DNA of 48,548 nt, taken from positions 1 to 48,548 of the forward strand of contig JAKEFK010000360.1 in assembly GCA_022616075.1 (NCBI GenBank). Direction: 5' to 3'. Shown here piece by piece: positions 1 through 8,123 of the stretch; position 1 is the stretch's first letter; each line of letters begins with the position of its first letter. Below the pieces are notes generated by a model. The model searched no databases and was not told the origin of the DNA. It saw nothing but the letters and a program-made list of their open reading frames with translations. The translations under genes and the position numbers were made by a program. This stretch comes from a bacterium (GTDB lineage Bacteria; Acidobacteriota; HRBIN11; JAKEFK01).

Positions 1-40
1 ATTTTGCATTTCGATGGTCACTCCCTCAAATGGTTCGCCA

Positions 41-1309
41 TTATGGTCCCAAAGCAGGACGCTGGTTTCCATTGGGTCCAGCAGCTGAAGCCGTACGAAG
101 AGCGGTACTAACTTCGCATTTGCGTTGAAGGCGCGCGCGGCGACGGTCCCAATCGTTCCATTGAATCGCAAAACGACTGCTCAGGCCGCGGTATTTCTCC
201 AGCTTCTGCATTTGGAGCTGGGCATACTTGAGAGCGAGGGTGAAATCCTTCAGGTCATGCTCGCAAAGGATGCAGATTTGGCGGCAGAGCAGGTCATCCA
301 TAGGGATATTTTCGGCTTGATCCACGAGCCACTGGATTCGTTCTTGATCCTTCATGCGGCGAAGATTGCGCGCAAGAGAAAACAGAATGGCTCGCCGAAA
401 ATGAGTTTCCCCGGCGAGAGCCAGCAATTGATGTTGAACTGCTTTGGCCGGGTCCTTTTGCTTCTCAAACAAAAGGCTCAGTGAAAAGTGCTCTTCGGGT
501 GTCAAATCTTCTTGCTGCTGCAATCGCGAAGCGCGCGCGGTCAATACGGCCAGAGAAACAATGTCCCACTGGTTGTGATGAATCACTTTTTGCATCAGGT
601 TTGCGCGCGCAAAACGCAAGTAGTCCGTGTAGACGGAAGGAATCAAATAGCCGGGAATGTCATCGAGCCGGTAGAAATTCAAGAGATTTCGTTCCAGATT
701 CATCAAATCGCATTCCCGGAATCTTTTCTTCCACAACCGGCGGGCAATAAAAAGCATATCCACATGAGGTTTTTCCTTGAGCGGATCTTCCTTGCGATGC
801 ATCAGATAGCGATTCCGCAAGATTTGGGAATCGAATGTTTTTCCGTTGTACGTGACGAGATAGCGAAACTTCCCGGAGAATTCTTCAATGGCATTCAGAA
901 ATGCGGATTCCTGGGCAAGATCATGAAGAAAGAATTGGCGAACTTGAAAATAACCCTCTTCAACAAAACCAAATCCGACAAGAAATGCGTACGTACCCGT
1001 TCCGCCGGCCGTGCCTGTCGTTTCGATATCAAGAAAAAGGACATCCCGGATGGAAAAATCGGCAAGTGTGCGGTCCTGTGAAAGAAACCGGAGCGTATCG
1101 ACTGCAATTTCCGGAAATTGTTTCAGGTCGATCTGTCCGTGGTAGTCAATAAAGATTTTGTCGCAGTAGTAAGTCAGTCCTTGCTTGTTTTCCAGCGGTG
1201 TTAAATAAGGTAAGGGAGAACGATTCACAGGAGTGGATGGGATCCGGTCGCCGGACCGCATCTGATTTAATCGCTCACGCAAATTCATAACGTCTAAGCT
1301 TCGTGACAC
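41..1309 (-). CDS. mrfB: YprB/MrfB-like RNase H-fold exonuclease
   Basis: Probable DEDD-type exonuclease of the YprB family (RNase_H_2). In Bacillus subtilis the homologue MrfB works with helicase MrfA in repair of mitomycin C damage. The sequence shows the acidic motif LFLDIETTGT near residue 91, then YNGKTFDSQ and HNQWDIVSL, which supply the remaining acidic positions. The C-terminal part after about residue 270 is helical and TPR-like. The gene lies directly downstream of the MrfA-like helicase on the same strand, separated by a palindromic repeat. Two starts are possible: GTG 1309, with a GGGGGAG ribosome site lying inside the repeat, or ATG 1288, whose N-terminus (MNLRERLNQM) resembles the family start but lacks a ribosome site. 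Family assignment is confident. The role in mitomycin repair is inferred from the pairing. Confidence 0.85.
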   Translation of the reverse strand: MSRSLDVMNLRERLNQMRSGDRIPSTPVNRSPLPYLTPLENKQGLTYYCDKIFIDYHGQIDLKQFPEIAVDTLRFLSQDRTLADFSIRDVLFLDIETTGTAGGTGTYAFLVGFGFVEEGYFQVRQFFLHDLAQESAFLNAIEEFSGKFRYLVTYNGKTFDSQILRNRYLMHRKEDPLKEKPHVDMLFIARRLWKKRFRECDLMNLERNLLNFYRLDDIPGYLIPSVYTDYLRFARANLMQKVIHHNQWDIVSLAVLTARASRLQQQEDLTPEEHFSLSLLFEKQKDPAKAVQHQLLALAGETHFRRAILFSLARNLRRMKDQERIQWLVDQAENIPMDDLLCRQICILCEHDLKDFTLALKYAQLQMQKLEKYRGLSSRFAIQWNDWDRRRARLQRKCEVSTALRTASAAGPNGNQRPALGP

Positions 1310-1403
1310 TTGTCTCCCCCTTATAAAGGGAGAGACAAAAGAGGGGGTTGTCTTTTCTTAATTCTTCCAACCTCCCCTTAATCCCCTCCTTCATAAGGAG
1401 GGG
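1310..1403. repeat. Dispersed palindromic repeat, CCTCCCC/GGGGAGG family
   Basis: Two hairpins sit between mrfB and mrfA: CTCCC-N-GGGAG around 1314-1332, and a perfect 9-bp stem with a 3-nt loop, CCCCTCCTT-CAT-AAGGAGGGG, at 1383-1403. A related copy is at 15585-15663. The mrfA stop codon and its last residues (PPYEGGD) are encoded inside this element, and its other end offers the ribosome site for the GTG start of mrfB. Confidence 0.8.
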
Positions 1404-3729
1404 AAATCCGCGCACTGTTCAATTGGGACAAAATGTACAAAATGGCTTCCTTGGGGCGTCTTGAATAAATCAACGGGGCGCCGATGCAGGACGGGCATCC
1501 GTTGATGCAATCACAACGCTGCACCAGCGATTCCACCGATTGAAAAAGAGTTGGGTGGATGTCGTACAGCGTTTTGCTGAAACCGATGCCGCCCGGATAC
1601 TTGTCGTACAAATAGATGTTTGGTTGAAAAACATCTCGCGCAGGAACATCGGACTGCCGGCGCCGCAATTGATGCTGATAGATTTTACGGTCCTGCAATG
1701 TATCAATGACGGCAACTCCAAGATCCCGAACGTCGCACATCAAATAGATGACAGCCATGCTTCGCAGACCGTACGCTAATCCGCGAACAGCATCGATCTT
1801 TTCTTCCGATTCAAATGGCGCCTGGTCCAGAAGCTCGCGCGTCAGTGTGAACCAGAAAGATGTGGTGTGCCATTCCCGCTCCGGCAGCGAAAGCTCGCCT
1901 GCTCCGACATTTTCGAGCGTGAACAATTTCAGCTTTTTGAAACCCACCACCTCTTCTGTGACCTGAATTTCGCCATGACAGGGTCTGTGAACTGCGCTTT
2001 CCTGTGTCTCGAAAATATCGAGCACTTTCACGTCCGTGTAAGTAATGGCATCCGTGTAATAATCCGCCTGAACCGGACGAACCAGAGCTTTTCGGCCTTC
2101 GAAATCCAGCTGATCCACGTAGTAAGGAACTCCCTCGCACATGTAAATCGCCTTTTCGTGGAGTGTTGTGAGTCCGCTCGTAAAATCAACTTCAGCAATG
2201 ATTTCATCTCCTTTCGAAGTGTCCACCACCAGGAAGTTATCGGATGTGATCCGGCGCAAACTTACCGCATTGGCGGGATACGCTTCATGAATCCAGTGGT
2301 ATGCCTCTCCGGTCTCGTGAAGGAAACCTTCCTCGCGCAAAAAAGTCAAGATTTCAGTCAAATCCTCTTTGCCAAATCGTTCCACATTATGAAATGGCAT
2401 TTCAAATGATGAACACTTGATATGGTCCACCAGTATGTGGAGATTATCGGGATTGATCCGCGCGTGTTCCGGAGAAGCTTCGAAGAAATATTCGGGGTTG
2501 TGAACGAGAAACTGGTCGACCGGTGAGGAAGTGGCGACCAGCACACTCATGGAAGATTTATCCCGGCGGCCGGAACGCCCTGCTTGCTGCCACGAGCTGC
2601 TGATGGTTCCCGGATAACCGGCCAGGATGCTGGCGTCCAGCGAGCCGATATCGATGCCGAGTTCCAGAGCATTCGTGGAAACAACGCCTTTGATCTCTCC
2701 TGAACGAAGGCCTGCTTCAATCTCGCGGCGGACCGAAGGAAGATAACCCCCGCGATATCCGCGGATTTCTCCCCGTTGCAAAACCATCTTCTCCTGTTCC
2801 TGCTGCAGGTAGGTCAACAAAATTTCCATGATCAAACGGCTTGGCGCAAAAAGGATTGTATGAAGTCCTGCGCTTAGCAGATAATTCGCCACACTCTGGC
2901 TCTCCTTCACATAAGAACGCCTGATGCCTAGAGCCGGATTTACCACAGGAGGGTTTAAAAGAAAAAAGTGCTTTTCACCGACAGGAGCGCCATTCTCATC
3001 GATGAGCTCCACGGGCGATTCGAGAATCAGCTCCGCATGTTCTTTCGGATTTGCAATCGTTGCCGAACAACAAATGAATTGCGGAGCGCTTCCGTAAAAA
3101 CGGCAAATCCGTTTGAGCCGCCGCATCACATTCGCAACGTGGCTTCCAAAGACTCCACGATACGAATGCAGTTCATCCAGAACGATGAATTTCAAATTTT
3201 CAAAAAGCTTTTGCCACTTAACGTGATGCGGCAAGATTCCGGAGTGCAGCATGTCCGGATTCGTAATCACGATATGTCCCTGCGCGCGGATCGCCCGTCT
3301 TGCATCGGCTGGAGTGTCCCCATCGAAAGTAAACGCTTTTGCCTCCGGGGCAGCATGGTTCAAGAGGCTTTGAAGTTCCGCCAGTTGATCCTGCGAAAGA
3401 GCTTTCGTAGGAAAAAGGTAAAGAGCGCGCGTGTTGGGATCCTCCAAAATCTTCTGGACAACAGGAACGTTGTAACAAAGCGTTTTTCCTGACGCCGTGG
3501 GAGTGACCACAACAACGTTCTTGCCATCCGATAGTTTCCGCCAGGAAGCGGCTTGATGACTGTAGGGTTTGGCAATCGAACGCTGCTGGAGCGCTTCTAC
3601 TAATTTAGAAGGAACGGATGCTGGAAAATCGCCGAACACCGGTGGACGCGCATCGATGATTTCATGATGGAAAATGCGATCCGCAAAATCGCGCCTGAAT
3701 GCAGCAAGCACCCTCAAAAAATCGGTCAT
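1378..3729 (-). CDS. mrfA: DEAD/DEAH-box helicase with DUF1998 domain (MrfA/YprA-like)
   Basis: Superfamily 2 DNA helicase of the YprA/MrfA family, 783 residues, close to the usual family length. Visible motifs are the Walker A TPTASGKT, a DELH box (LDELHSYRG) in place of DEVH/DEAH, motif III SATIANP, and motif VI QQAGRSGRR. The C-terminal DUF1998/MZB region carries four cysteines (C739, C741, C745, C748 in CDCINGCPSC), the cluster typical of MrfA. In Bacillus the protein is a 3'-5' helicase that acts with nuclease MrfB on mitomycin lesions, independently of UvrABC. Here the mrfB homologue follows on the same strand, so the pair is kept. ATG 3729 was chosen because only the repeat and rsmB lie upstream. 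The last residues are encoded by a palindromic repeat and are probably not part of the fold. Confidence 0.9.
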   Translation of the reverse strand: MTDFLRVLAAFRRDFADRIFHHEIIDARPPVFGDFPASVPSKLVEALQQRSIAKPYSHQAASWRKLSDGKNVVVVTPTASGKTLCYNVPVVQKILEDPNTRALYLFPTKALSQDQLAELQSLLNHAAPEAKAFTFDGDTPADARRAIRAQGHIVITNPDMLHSGILPHHVKWQKLFENLKFIVLDELHSYRGVFGSHVANVMRRLKRICRFYGSAPQFICCSATIANPKEHAELILESPVELIDENGAPVGEKHFFLLNPPVVNPALGIRRSYVKESQSVANYLLSAGLHTILFAPSRLIMEILLTYLQQEQEKMVLQRGEIRGYRGGYLPSVRREIEAGLRSGEIKGVVSTNALELGIDIGSLDASILAGYPGTISSSWQQAGRSGRRDKSSMSVLVATSSPVDQFLVHNPEYFFEASPEHARINPDNLHILVDHIKCSSFEMPFHNVERFGKEDLTEILTFLREEGFLHETGEAYHWIHEAYPANAVSLRRITSDNFLVVDTSKGDEIIAEVDFTSGLTTLHEKAIYMCEGVPYYVDQLDFEGRKALVRPVQADYYTDAITYTDVKVLDIFETQESAVHRPCHGEIQVTEEVVGFKKLKLFTLENVGAGELSLPEREWHTTSFWFTLTRELLDQAPFESEEKIDAVRGLAYGLRSMAVIYLMCDVRDLGVAVIDTLQDRKIYQHQLRRRQSDVPARDVFQPNIYLYDKYPGGIGFSKTLYDIHPTLFQSVESLVQRCDCINGCPSCIGAPLIYSRRPKEAILYILSQLNSARISPPYEGGD

Positions 3730-3740
3730 TCTCTGACTAC

Positions 3741-3796
3741 CTGTAGGGGCAGGGTTTGTCCCTGCCCGCGCGGGCGACCACGAGGGTCGCCCCTAC
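3741..3796. repeat. Dispersed double-hairpin repeat (GTAGGGGC...GCCCCTAC)
   Basis: Two adjacent hairpins are visible, GGGCAGGG-N5-CCCTGCCC and GGGCGACC-N5-GGTCGCCC, flanked by GTAGGGGC and GCCCCTAC. Elements of this appearance occur as intergenic repeats in many bacterial genomes. The rsmB stop codon (TAG, complement of 3793-3795) falls inside it. Confidence 0.75.
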
Positions 3797-5058
3797 CTCT
3801 TAAATTTCACTATATAAAAACCGTCGGTGTGATCACGATGAGGAAGCAAAACCATCTCTTTCTGAATGTTAAACCCCGTGTGATCCGTCAAAAAAGCATC
3901 CCTCACCTCTTCTGTTTCTTCGGATTCGAAACTGCAAACCGAATAGACCAGTTCACCCTGACTTCGCACATATTTAGCACAGGCATCTAGAATTTGCAAT
4001 TGTAAAGTTTTCAGCCCCGGCAGATCAGTCTCTTGCCGCCACCATTTGATCTCCGGATGCCTGCGAATAATACCCAGAGTTGAACAAGGAGCATCAACGA
4101 CCACCTGATCAAAGGATCCGGTCAGCGGCAAATTTCGCGCATCGGCAACAACCCCATAAACGTTGGAAATTTTCATCCGGTCCATATTTCGCTTCCATGT
4201 CTTCATTCGCCGCAGCTGCGCATCAGCAGCCACAACTCCCCCCTTCTCTCCAATCCGAAAAGCCAATTGAAATGTCTTTCCTCCCGGAGCGGCTGCAAGT
4301 TCGAGAACCCTGTAGCCCGGTTGAGGGCTCATTACTTCACCAAGCAGATGAACAGCAGCATCTTGAATATAGAATTCGCCCTCCAGAAATGATTTTGTGT
4401 TTTGCGCTGATCCTTCGCGCACCATAAATACGGAAGAGCCAAAAATCGTGCTCTCGACCAACACACCTTCTGAAGCAAGATGCTCGCTCACAATCTCCGG
4501 CTGCACACGAAGAGTATTTACGTGCACAAACACTGGAGGTGGCTGGTTGTTCACCTGCATCAAAGCCACCGCATCTGATTCTCCGAAGCGTTGTACCCAC
4601 CGGTTTACCAACCACTCCGGATGGGACCACCTGACCGCCAGAACGTTTTCTGTGGGTTCGGGCAACGTTGTCATCCTTCCTTGCACGCCGCGCAAAATAC
4701 CATTCACAAAGGAAGATGCCGACGTCAGCCGCGCAATCTTGCAGAGCTTGACCGTTTCATTCACGGCGGCATGAGCTGCAATATTTGTGTAAAGAAGCTG
4801 ATAAACGCCCACTTGCAGGATCAACAACACTTCTTTATCTAACTGTTGGAGCGGTCGCCGTGAGAATTGACTGATGATAAAGAGCAAGCGTTTGCGCCAG
4901 CGGATTGTGCCTAAAACAAGATCGGTGATGAGATGCCGGTCTTTTGGGTCGGCAACTTGCCCCAAAGCTTCTTGCAACAGAATCGTAGAATTCGATTGTC
5001 TCGACTCAATTCGTCTGAGCAATTGATAAGCGACCCATCTTGCGTTGAAATCTCTCAT
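3793..5058 (-). CDS. rsmB: 16S rRNA (cytosine-967-C5) methyltransferase RsmB
   Basis: SAM-dependent rRNA m5C methyltransferase, 421 residues, matching the Sun/RsmB family length. Residues about 1-140 form a NusB-like RNA-binding domain (NARWVAYQLLRRI; HAAVNETVKLCK). The catalytic domain has the SAM-binding motif LELAAAPGGKT, motif IV VDAPCSTLG with C325, and motif VI YSVCSFE with C375. These are the two cysteines used by this family, one to form the enzyme-base adduct and one for release. The gene precedes mrfA on the same strand and is divergent from the thioredoxin gene, with only 18 bases between the two start codons. Its stop lies in a palindromic repeat. No oddity is seen in the active site. 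Confidence 0.95.
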   Translation of the reverse strand: MRDFNARWVAYQLLRRIESRQSNSTILLQEALGQVADPKDRHLITDLVLGTIRWRKRLLFIISQFSRRPLQQLDKEVLLILQVGVYQLLYTNIAAHAAVNETVKLCKIARLTSASSFVNGILRGVQGRMTTLPEPTENVLAVRWSHPEWLVNRWVQRFGESDAVALMQVNNQPPPVFVHVNTLRVQPEIVSEHLASEGVLVESTIFGSSVFMVREGSAQNTKSFLEGEFYIQDAAVHLLGEVMSPQPGYRVLELAAAPGGKTFQLAFRIGEKGGVVAADAQLRRMKTWKRNMDRMKISNVYGVVADARNLPLTGSFDQVVVDAPCSTLGIIRRHPEIKWWRQETDLPGLKTLQLQILDACAKYVRSQGELVYSVCSFESEETEEVRDAFLTDHTGFNIQKEMVLLPHRDHTDGFYIVKFKR

Positions 5059-5076
5059 TCGTCTTATTATAGAAGC

Positions 5077-5886
5077 ATGAAAGGAGCGGCGATTTTCTTC
5101 TTGGTATTTCTCGGGACACAGCAGCTTTTGCAGTCGTCAACTCCTCAGGTCGTCTGGCTCACGGACTTTCAAGAAGCGCTCTCTAAATCGAAGGAAACAG
5201 GCAAACCGGTTTTTATCGATTGTTTTGCTGAATGGTGTATGTGGTGCCACAAAATGGAGGCCGTAGTCTATTCCGATTCCAAGTTTGTACAGTTTGCAGG
5301 AAACTATGTCATGCTCCGGATTGATATCGACGACAATTCGGAAGGAACTCGACTTGCTGCAAAATACAGCGTGGAAACCCTCCCTACTCTACTTGTGGTC
5401 GATTCTAACGGAATTTTAATCAACCGGATCGGCGGATATCTCAAAACCGATGAGCTCATTGCGGACATTTCCCATATGCAAGATCTGATCAACCGGGAGC
5501 GCTTGAATGCAAGTGATTGGATCACGGTTCAAACGCTAGCGGAAGAATATCTCTTTCGTGATATGAATGCGGAAGCGGAAACTCGATTTCTGAAAATTCT
5601 GCAGGCCCTGGTCCCGGATAGCGCTAAAGAATCTGCGCATTTTTCGCTGGCTCTCTCACAGTATTATCAGCAGAAGAATCAGGAAGCTCTTCACACACTG
5701 GGCGTTTATCTGGAAACTTATGTAGAAGGAAACTCAACAGAAGACGTTCTGCTGCTGTTTTCGCAAATCTATCTGGAAATGGATGAGCGTGAAAAAGCAA
5801 AGCAAGTTCTGCAACAGTTCCTCCGGAAATTTCCCGATAGTAAAAGCGCAGGACGCGCGCGAAAAGTGCTTGAATTGATGGAGTAA
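5077..5886 (+). CDS. Exported thioredoxin-like protein with TPR region
   Basis: A 269-residue protein with an N-terminal hydrophobic signal (MKGAAIFFLVFLGTQQLL), a thioredoxin fold at about residues 25-135 and a helical TPR-like region after 150. The motif AEWCMWCHKM gives a redox CxxC pair at C54 and C57, and VETLPTLLVVD holds the cis-proline segment. It probably acts as a periplasmic thiol reductase or isomerase. Substrates are unknown, and the TPR part suggests protein binding. A longer reading from 4933 is open but runs antisense through the start of rsmB, so ATG 5077 at the signal peptide is preferred. No ribosome site precedes it. A TATTAT box ends 6 bases before ATG, so the transcript may be leaderless. 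Confidence 0.85.
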   Translation: MKGAAIFFLVFLGTQQLLQSSTPQVVWLTDFQEALSKSKETGKPVFIDCFAEWCMWCHKMEAVVYSDSKFVQFAGNYVMLRIDIDDNSEGTRLAAKYSVETLPTLLVVDSNGILINRIGGYLKTDELIADISHMQDLINRERLNASDWITVQTLAEEYLFRDMNAEAETRFLKILQALVPDSAKESAHFSLALSQYYQQKNQEALHTLGVYLETYVEGNSTEDVLLLFSQIYLEMDEREKAKQVLQQFLRKFPDSKSAGRARKVLELME

Positions 5887-5890
5887 TTGA

Positions 5891-5915
5891 ACCGCCAAAG
5901 CGCCAAGTCGCCAAG
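5891..5915. repeat. Short dispersed repeat, CGCCAAAG/CGCCAAG family
   Basis: ACCGCCAAAGCGCCAAGTCG and the bases after it form a short direct array of CGCCAAG-like units, related to the longer palindrome at 30759-30828. The rest of this 95-base gap holds only a TATAGT box at 5943-5948, with no convincing -35 element, and the ribosome site of the next gene. Confidence 0.55.
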
Positions 5916-5981
5916 CCCCTACCTACACCGTAGATTCTCTGTTATAGTGATTCGTGGCTCGACGGGTAAGGAGGGGCTTGT

Positions 5982-7493
5982 ATGCAGCAATTCTTTCGAA
6001 CAAAGAATCTGGATCAAATCCTGAAGGATGCCGATTCGGGAGTTCAGTTAAAGCGCACACTCGGCCCGATTGATCTCATCGCTCTCGGCATTGGCGGAAT
6101 TATAGGGACAGGAATCTTTGCCGTCATCGGTACCGCCGTTGCGGGAGGGTCTGCGCACCTGGGAGCCGGGCCCGGCATCATTCTATCGTTCGTACTCACG
6201 GCAATTGCCTGTGGGTTCTGCGCGTTTTGCTACGCTGAGTTTGCTTCACTTGTTCCGATTTCCGGAAGCGCTTACACCTATTCCTACGCAACGCTTGGGG
6301 AACTCGTTGCATGGATTATAGGCTGGGACCTGATCATAGAATACGCTGTGGGTAATGTCGCTGTTGCCATCGCATGGGCAGCCTATTTCCACCAGCTTTG
6401 CGATGGTTTGGGATTGCATATTCCTGCGTGGTTATCAGTCGATTACCGGTCTGCCATGCAGGCTGCCAAGGCAGTGTTGACTGCCGGCGGACAGATCGAT
6501 CCCAGCTTGGCCCTCGCTTATGAAGCATGGACCAGTCATCCAACCATTGCAGGGATCCCGATCATCTTTAACTTTCTCGCAGTTTTCGTTATCGGTGTGA
6601 TCACATGGTTACTGGTAATCGGCGTCAAAGAATCGGCTCGCACCAACAACATCATGGTAGGGATAAAGCTCGTTATCCTTTTCTTCTTTATTTACGCTGG
6701 ATGGAAATATGTCAAACCCGAAAACTGGACTCCTTTCATGCCGAATGGATTGAAAGGGGTTTGGGTCGGAGCCAGTTTGATTTTCTTTGCATACATAGGT
6801 TTTGACGCCATTTCAACGGCATCTGAGGAGTGTAAAAACCCGGGCAAAGACATGCCCATCGGCATCATCGGTTCTCTGGTGGTCTGCACGTTAATCTATA
6901 TCGTAGTTGCTGTAGTTCTTACAGGGATGGTCCCGTGGAATCAACTGGGTGTTGCGGATCCGCTTGCAGCAGCTTTTGATTCTGTCGGGTCCAACGTTTC
7001 AGCGGGCGTTGTGGCGTTTGGCGCTGTAATCGCGATGTCCGCGGTCTTACTGGTGTTTCAATACGGACAACCACGAATCTTCTTTTCGATGTCCCGCGAC
7101 GGATTGCTTCCTCCGGTTTTCCGAAAAGTGCATCCCAAATACCAGACGCCGCATGTAACAACGATCTGGACCGGTGTTGTGGTGGCCGCTATTTCAGCCG
7201 TCGCAAACATCAATGAGATAGTGGAGCTTACCAATATTGGGACGCTTTTTGCTTTCATTCTTGTTTGTGCAGGTATTATAATTCTGCGTTACAAAGACCC
7301 CAACCGGCCACGTGCTTTTAAAACACCCTGGGTTCCCGTTGTTCCGATTCTTGGAATCCTCTCCTGCTTCTATCTGATGTACCAGTTACCTATGGTCACC
7401 TGGATCCGTTTCGGGATCTGGCTGCTGGTCGGTCTTGTGCTCTATTTTGCTTATAGTTACAAGCATAGCCGATTGCGCACGATCGCCTCATAG
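5982..7493 (+). CDS. APC-family amino-acid permease
   Basis: Inner-membrane amino-acid transporter of the APC superfamily, 503 residues with about 12-14 membrane segments. The first helix carries the substrate-binding glycine motif LGIGGIIGTGIF, and the sixth carries FFAYIGFDAISTASEECKNP. Both are hallmarks of the cationic amino-acid transporter (CAT/YfnA) branch, so a cationic or broad amino-acid substrate coupled to protons is likely. ATG 5982 has a strong ribosome site, TAAGGAGGGG at 5967-5976. It stands alone, downstream of the thioredoxin gene and a short repeat. Exact substrate cannot be read from sequence. Confidence 0.9.
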   Translation: MQQFFRTKNLDQILKDADSGVQLKRTLGPIDLIALGIGGIIGTGIFAVIGTAVAGGSAHLGAGPGIILSFVLTAIACGFCAFCYAEFASLVPISGSAYTYSYATLGELVAWIIGWDLIIEYAVGNVAVAIAWAAYFHQLCDGLGLHIPAWLSVDYRSAMQAAKAVLTAGGQIDPSLALAYEAWTSHPTIAGIPIIFNFLAVFVIGVITWLLVIGVKESARTNNIMVGIKLVILFFFIYAGWKYVKPENWTPFMPNGLKGVWVGASLIFFAYIGFDAISTASEECKNPGKDMPIGIIGSLVVCTLIYIVVAVVLTGMVPWNQLGVADPLAAAFDSVGSNVSAGVVAFGAVIAMSAVLLVFQYGQPRIFFSMSRDGLLPPVFRKVHPKYQTPHVTTIWTGVVVAAISAVANINEIVELTNIGTLFAFILVCAGIIILRYKDPNRPRAFKTPWVPVVPILGILSCFYLMYQLPMVTWIRFGIWLLVGLVLYFAYSYKHSRLRTIAS

Positions 7494-7522
7494 CAGTCGA
7501 CGCGCTGCTTACAACCTTTTTT
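7494..7522 (+). terminator. Weak stem followed by T-run after the permease gene
   Basis: AGCAG and CTGCT can pair across 8 bases, and a run of six T follows a few bases later (7517-7522). This may end permease transcription just before the sigma-factor gene. The stem is short, so the call is tentative. Confidence 0.35.
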
Positions 7523-7543
7523 GACGCTACTGGTCTAATTGGA

Positions 7544-8122
7544 GTGGCCAAGGTGATGACGGAGCAAGAGGAAAACGAGTTAATCATTCAGGCTCAGAGA
7601 GGGCATGTGCTTGCATTTGAACAACTTGTGCAGATCTACGACCGCCAGGTTTTATCTCTGGCTCTTTCTCTTATGAATAATGAGGAAGATGCTAAGGACA
7701 TCTATCAGGAGGTCTTCATCCGGGTCTACAGGGCTTTGCCGAAATTCCGGATGGAAAGCAAGTTTTCGACCTGGCTCCACAGGATTGTTACCAACGTTTG
7801 CCTGACGCACCGTTCACGGCGAAAACGTTATGAATATGCTTCTCTTGATCAGGAAACCGAGGGAATGCGTCCCCTGGCTGAAACGTTGCCGGACAAGTCA
7901 TCGAGCGACAGCGATACTCTAAACACAGAGATCAAGGAACAGGTTCAGCAGGCAATGCACGCATTATCGCCTCAGCAAAAGCTGGTGTTTACGCTCAGAC
8001 ATTTCGAAGGTTATAAGTTGCGCGAAATAGCCACAATGATGAATTGCGCAGAAGGTACTGTGAAGAAGTATCTGTTTACCGCGACGGAAAGATTGCGGGG
8101 ACAGTTGCGGGAGGTTTTTTAA
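7544..8122 (+). CDS. ECF-type RNA polymerase sigma factor
   Basis: A 192-residue sigma-70 family protein with only regions 2 and 4. Region 2 shows EEDAKDIYQEVFIRVYRALP and FSTWLHRIVTNVCL. Region 4 shows LSPQQKLVFTLRHFEGYKL with a helix-turn-helix (IATMMNCAEGTVKKYL). It directs RNA polymerase to a regulon set by an extracytoplasmic signal. The next gene, two bases on, encodes a zinc-finger anti-sigma factor, so the pair forms a standard sigma/anti-sigma unit. The start is uncertain: GTG 7544 has no ribosome site, whereas ATG 7556 has GGAG 11 bases upstream. The protein is probably held at the membrane by its partner until released. No target promoter motif could be established. Confidence 0.92.
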   Translation: MAKVMTEQEENELIIQAQRGHVLAFEQLVQIYDRQVLSLALSLMNNEEDAKDIYQEVFIRVYRALPKFRMESKFSTWLHRIVTNVCLTHRSRRKRYEYASLDQETEGMRPLAETLPDKSSSDSDTLNTEIKEQVQQAMHALSPQQKLVFTLRHFEGYKLREIATMMNCAEGTVKKYLFTATERLRGQLREVF

Positions 8123-8123
8123 T

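Noticed and set aside
488-1081. Plus-strand ORF of 197 codons opposite mrfB
   Set aside because: Shadow frame of the nuclease gene without ribosome site or recognisable domain.
4933-5076. Longer N-terminus for the thioredoxin-TPR protein
   Set aside because: It would run antisense through the start of rsmB and bury the signal peptide inside the protein.
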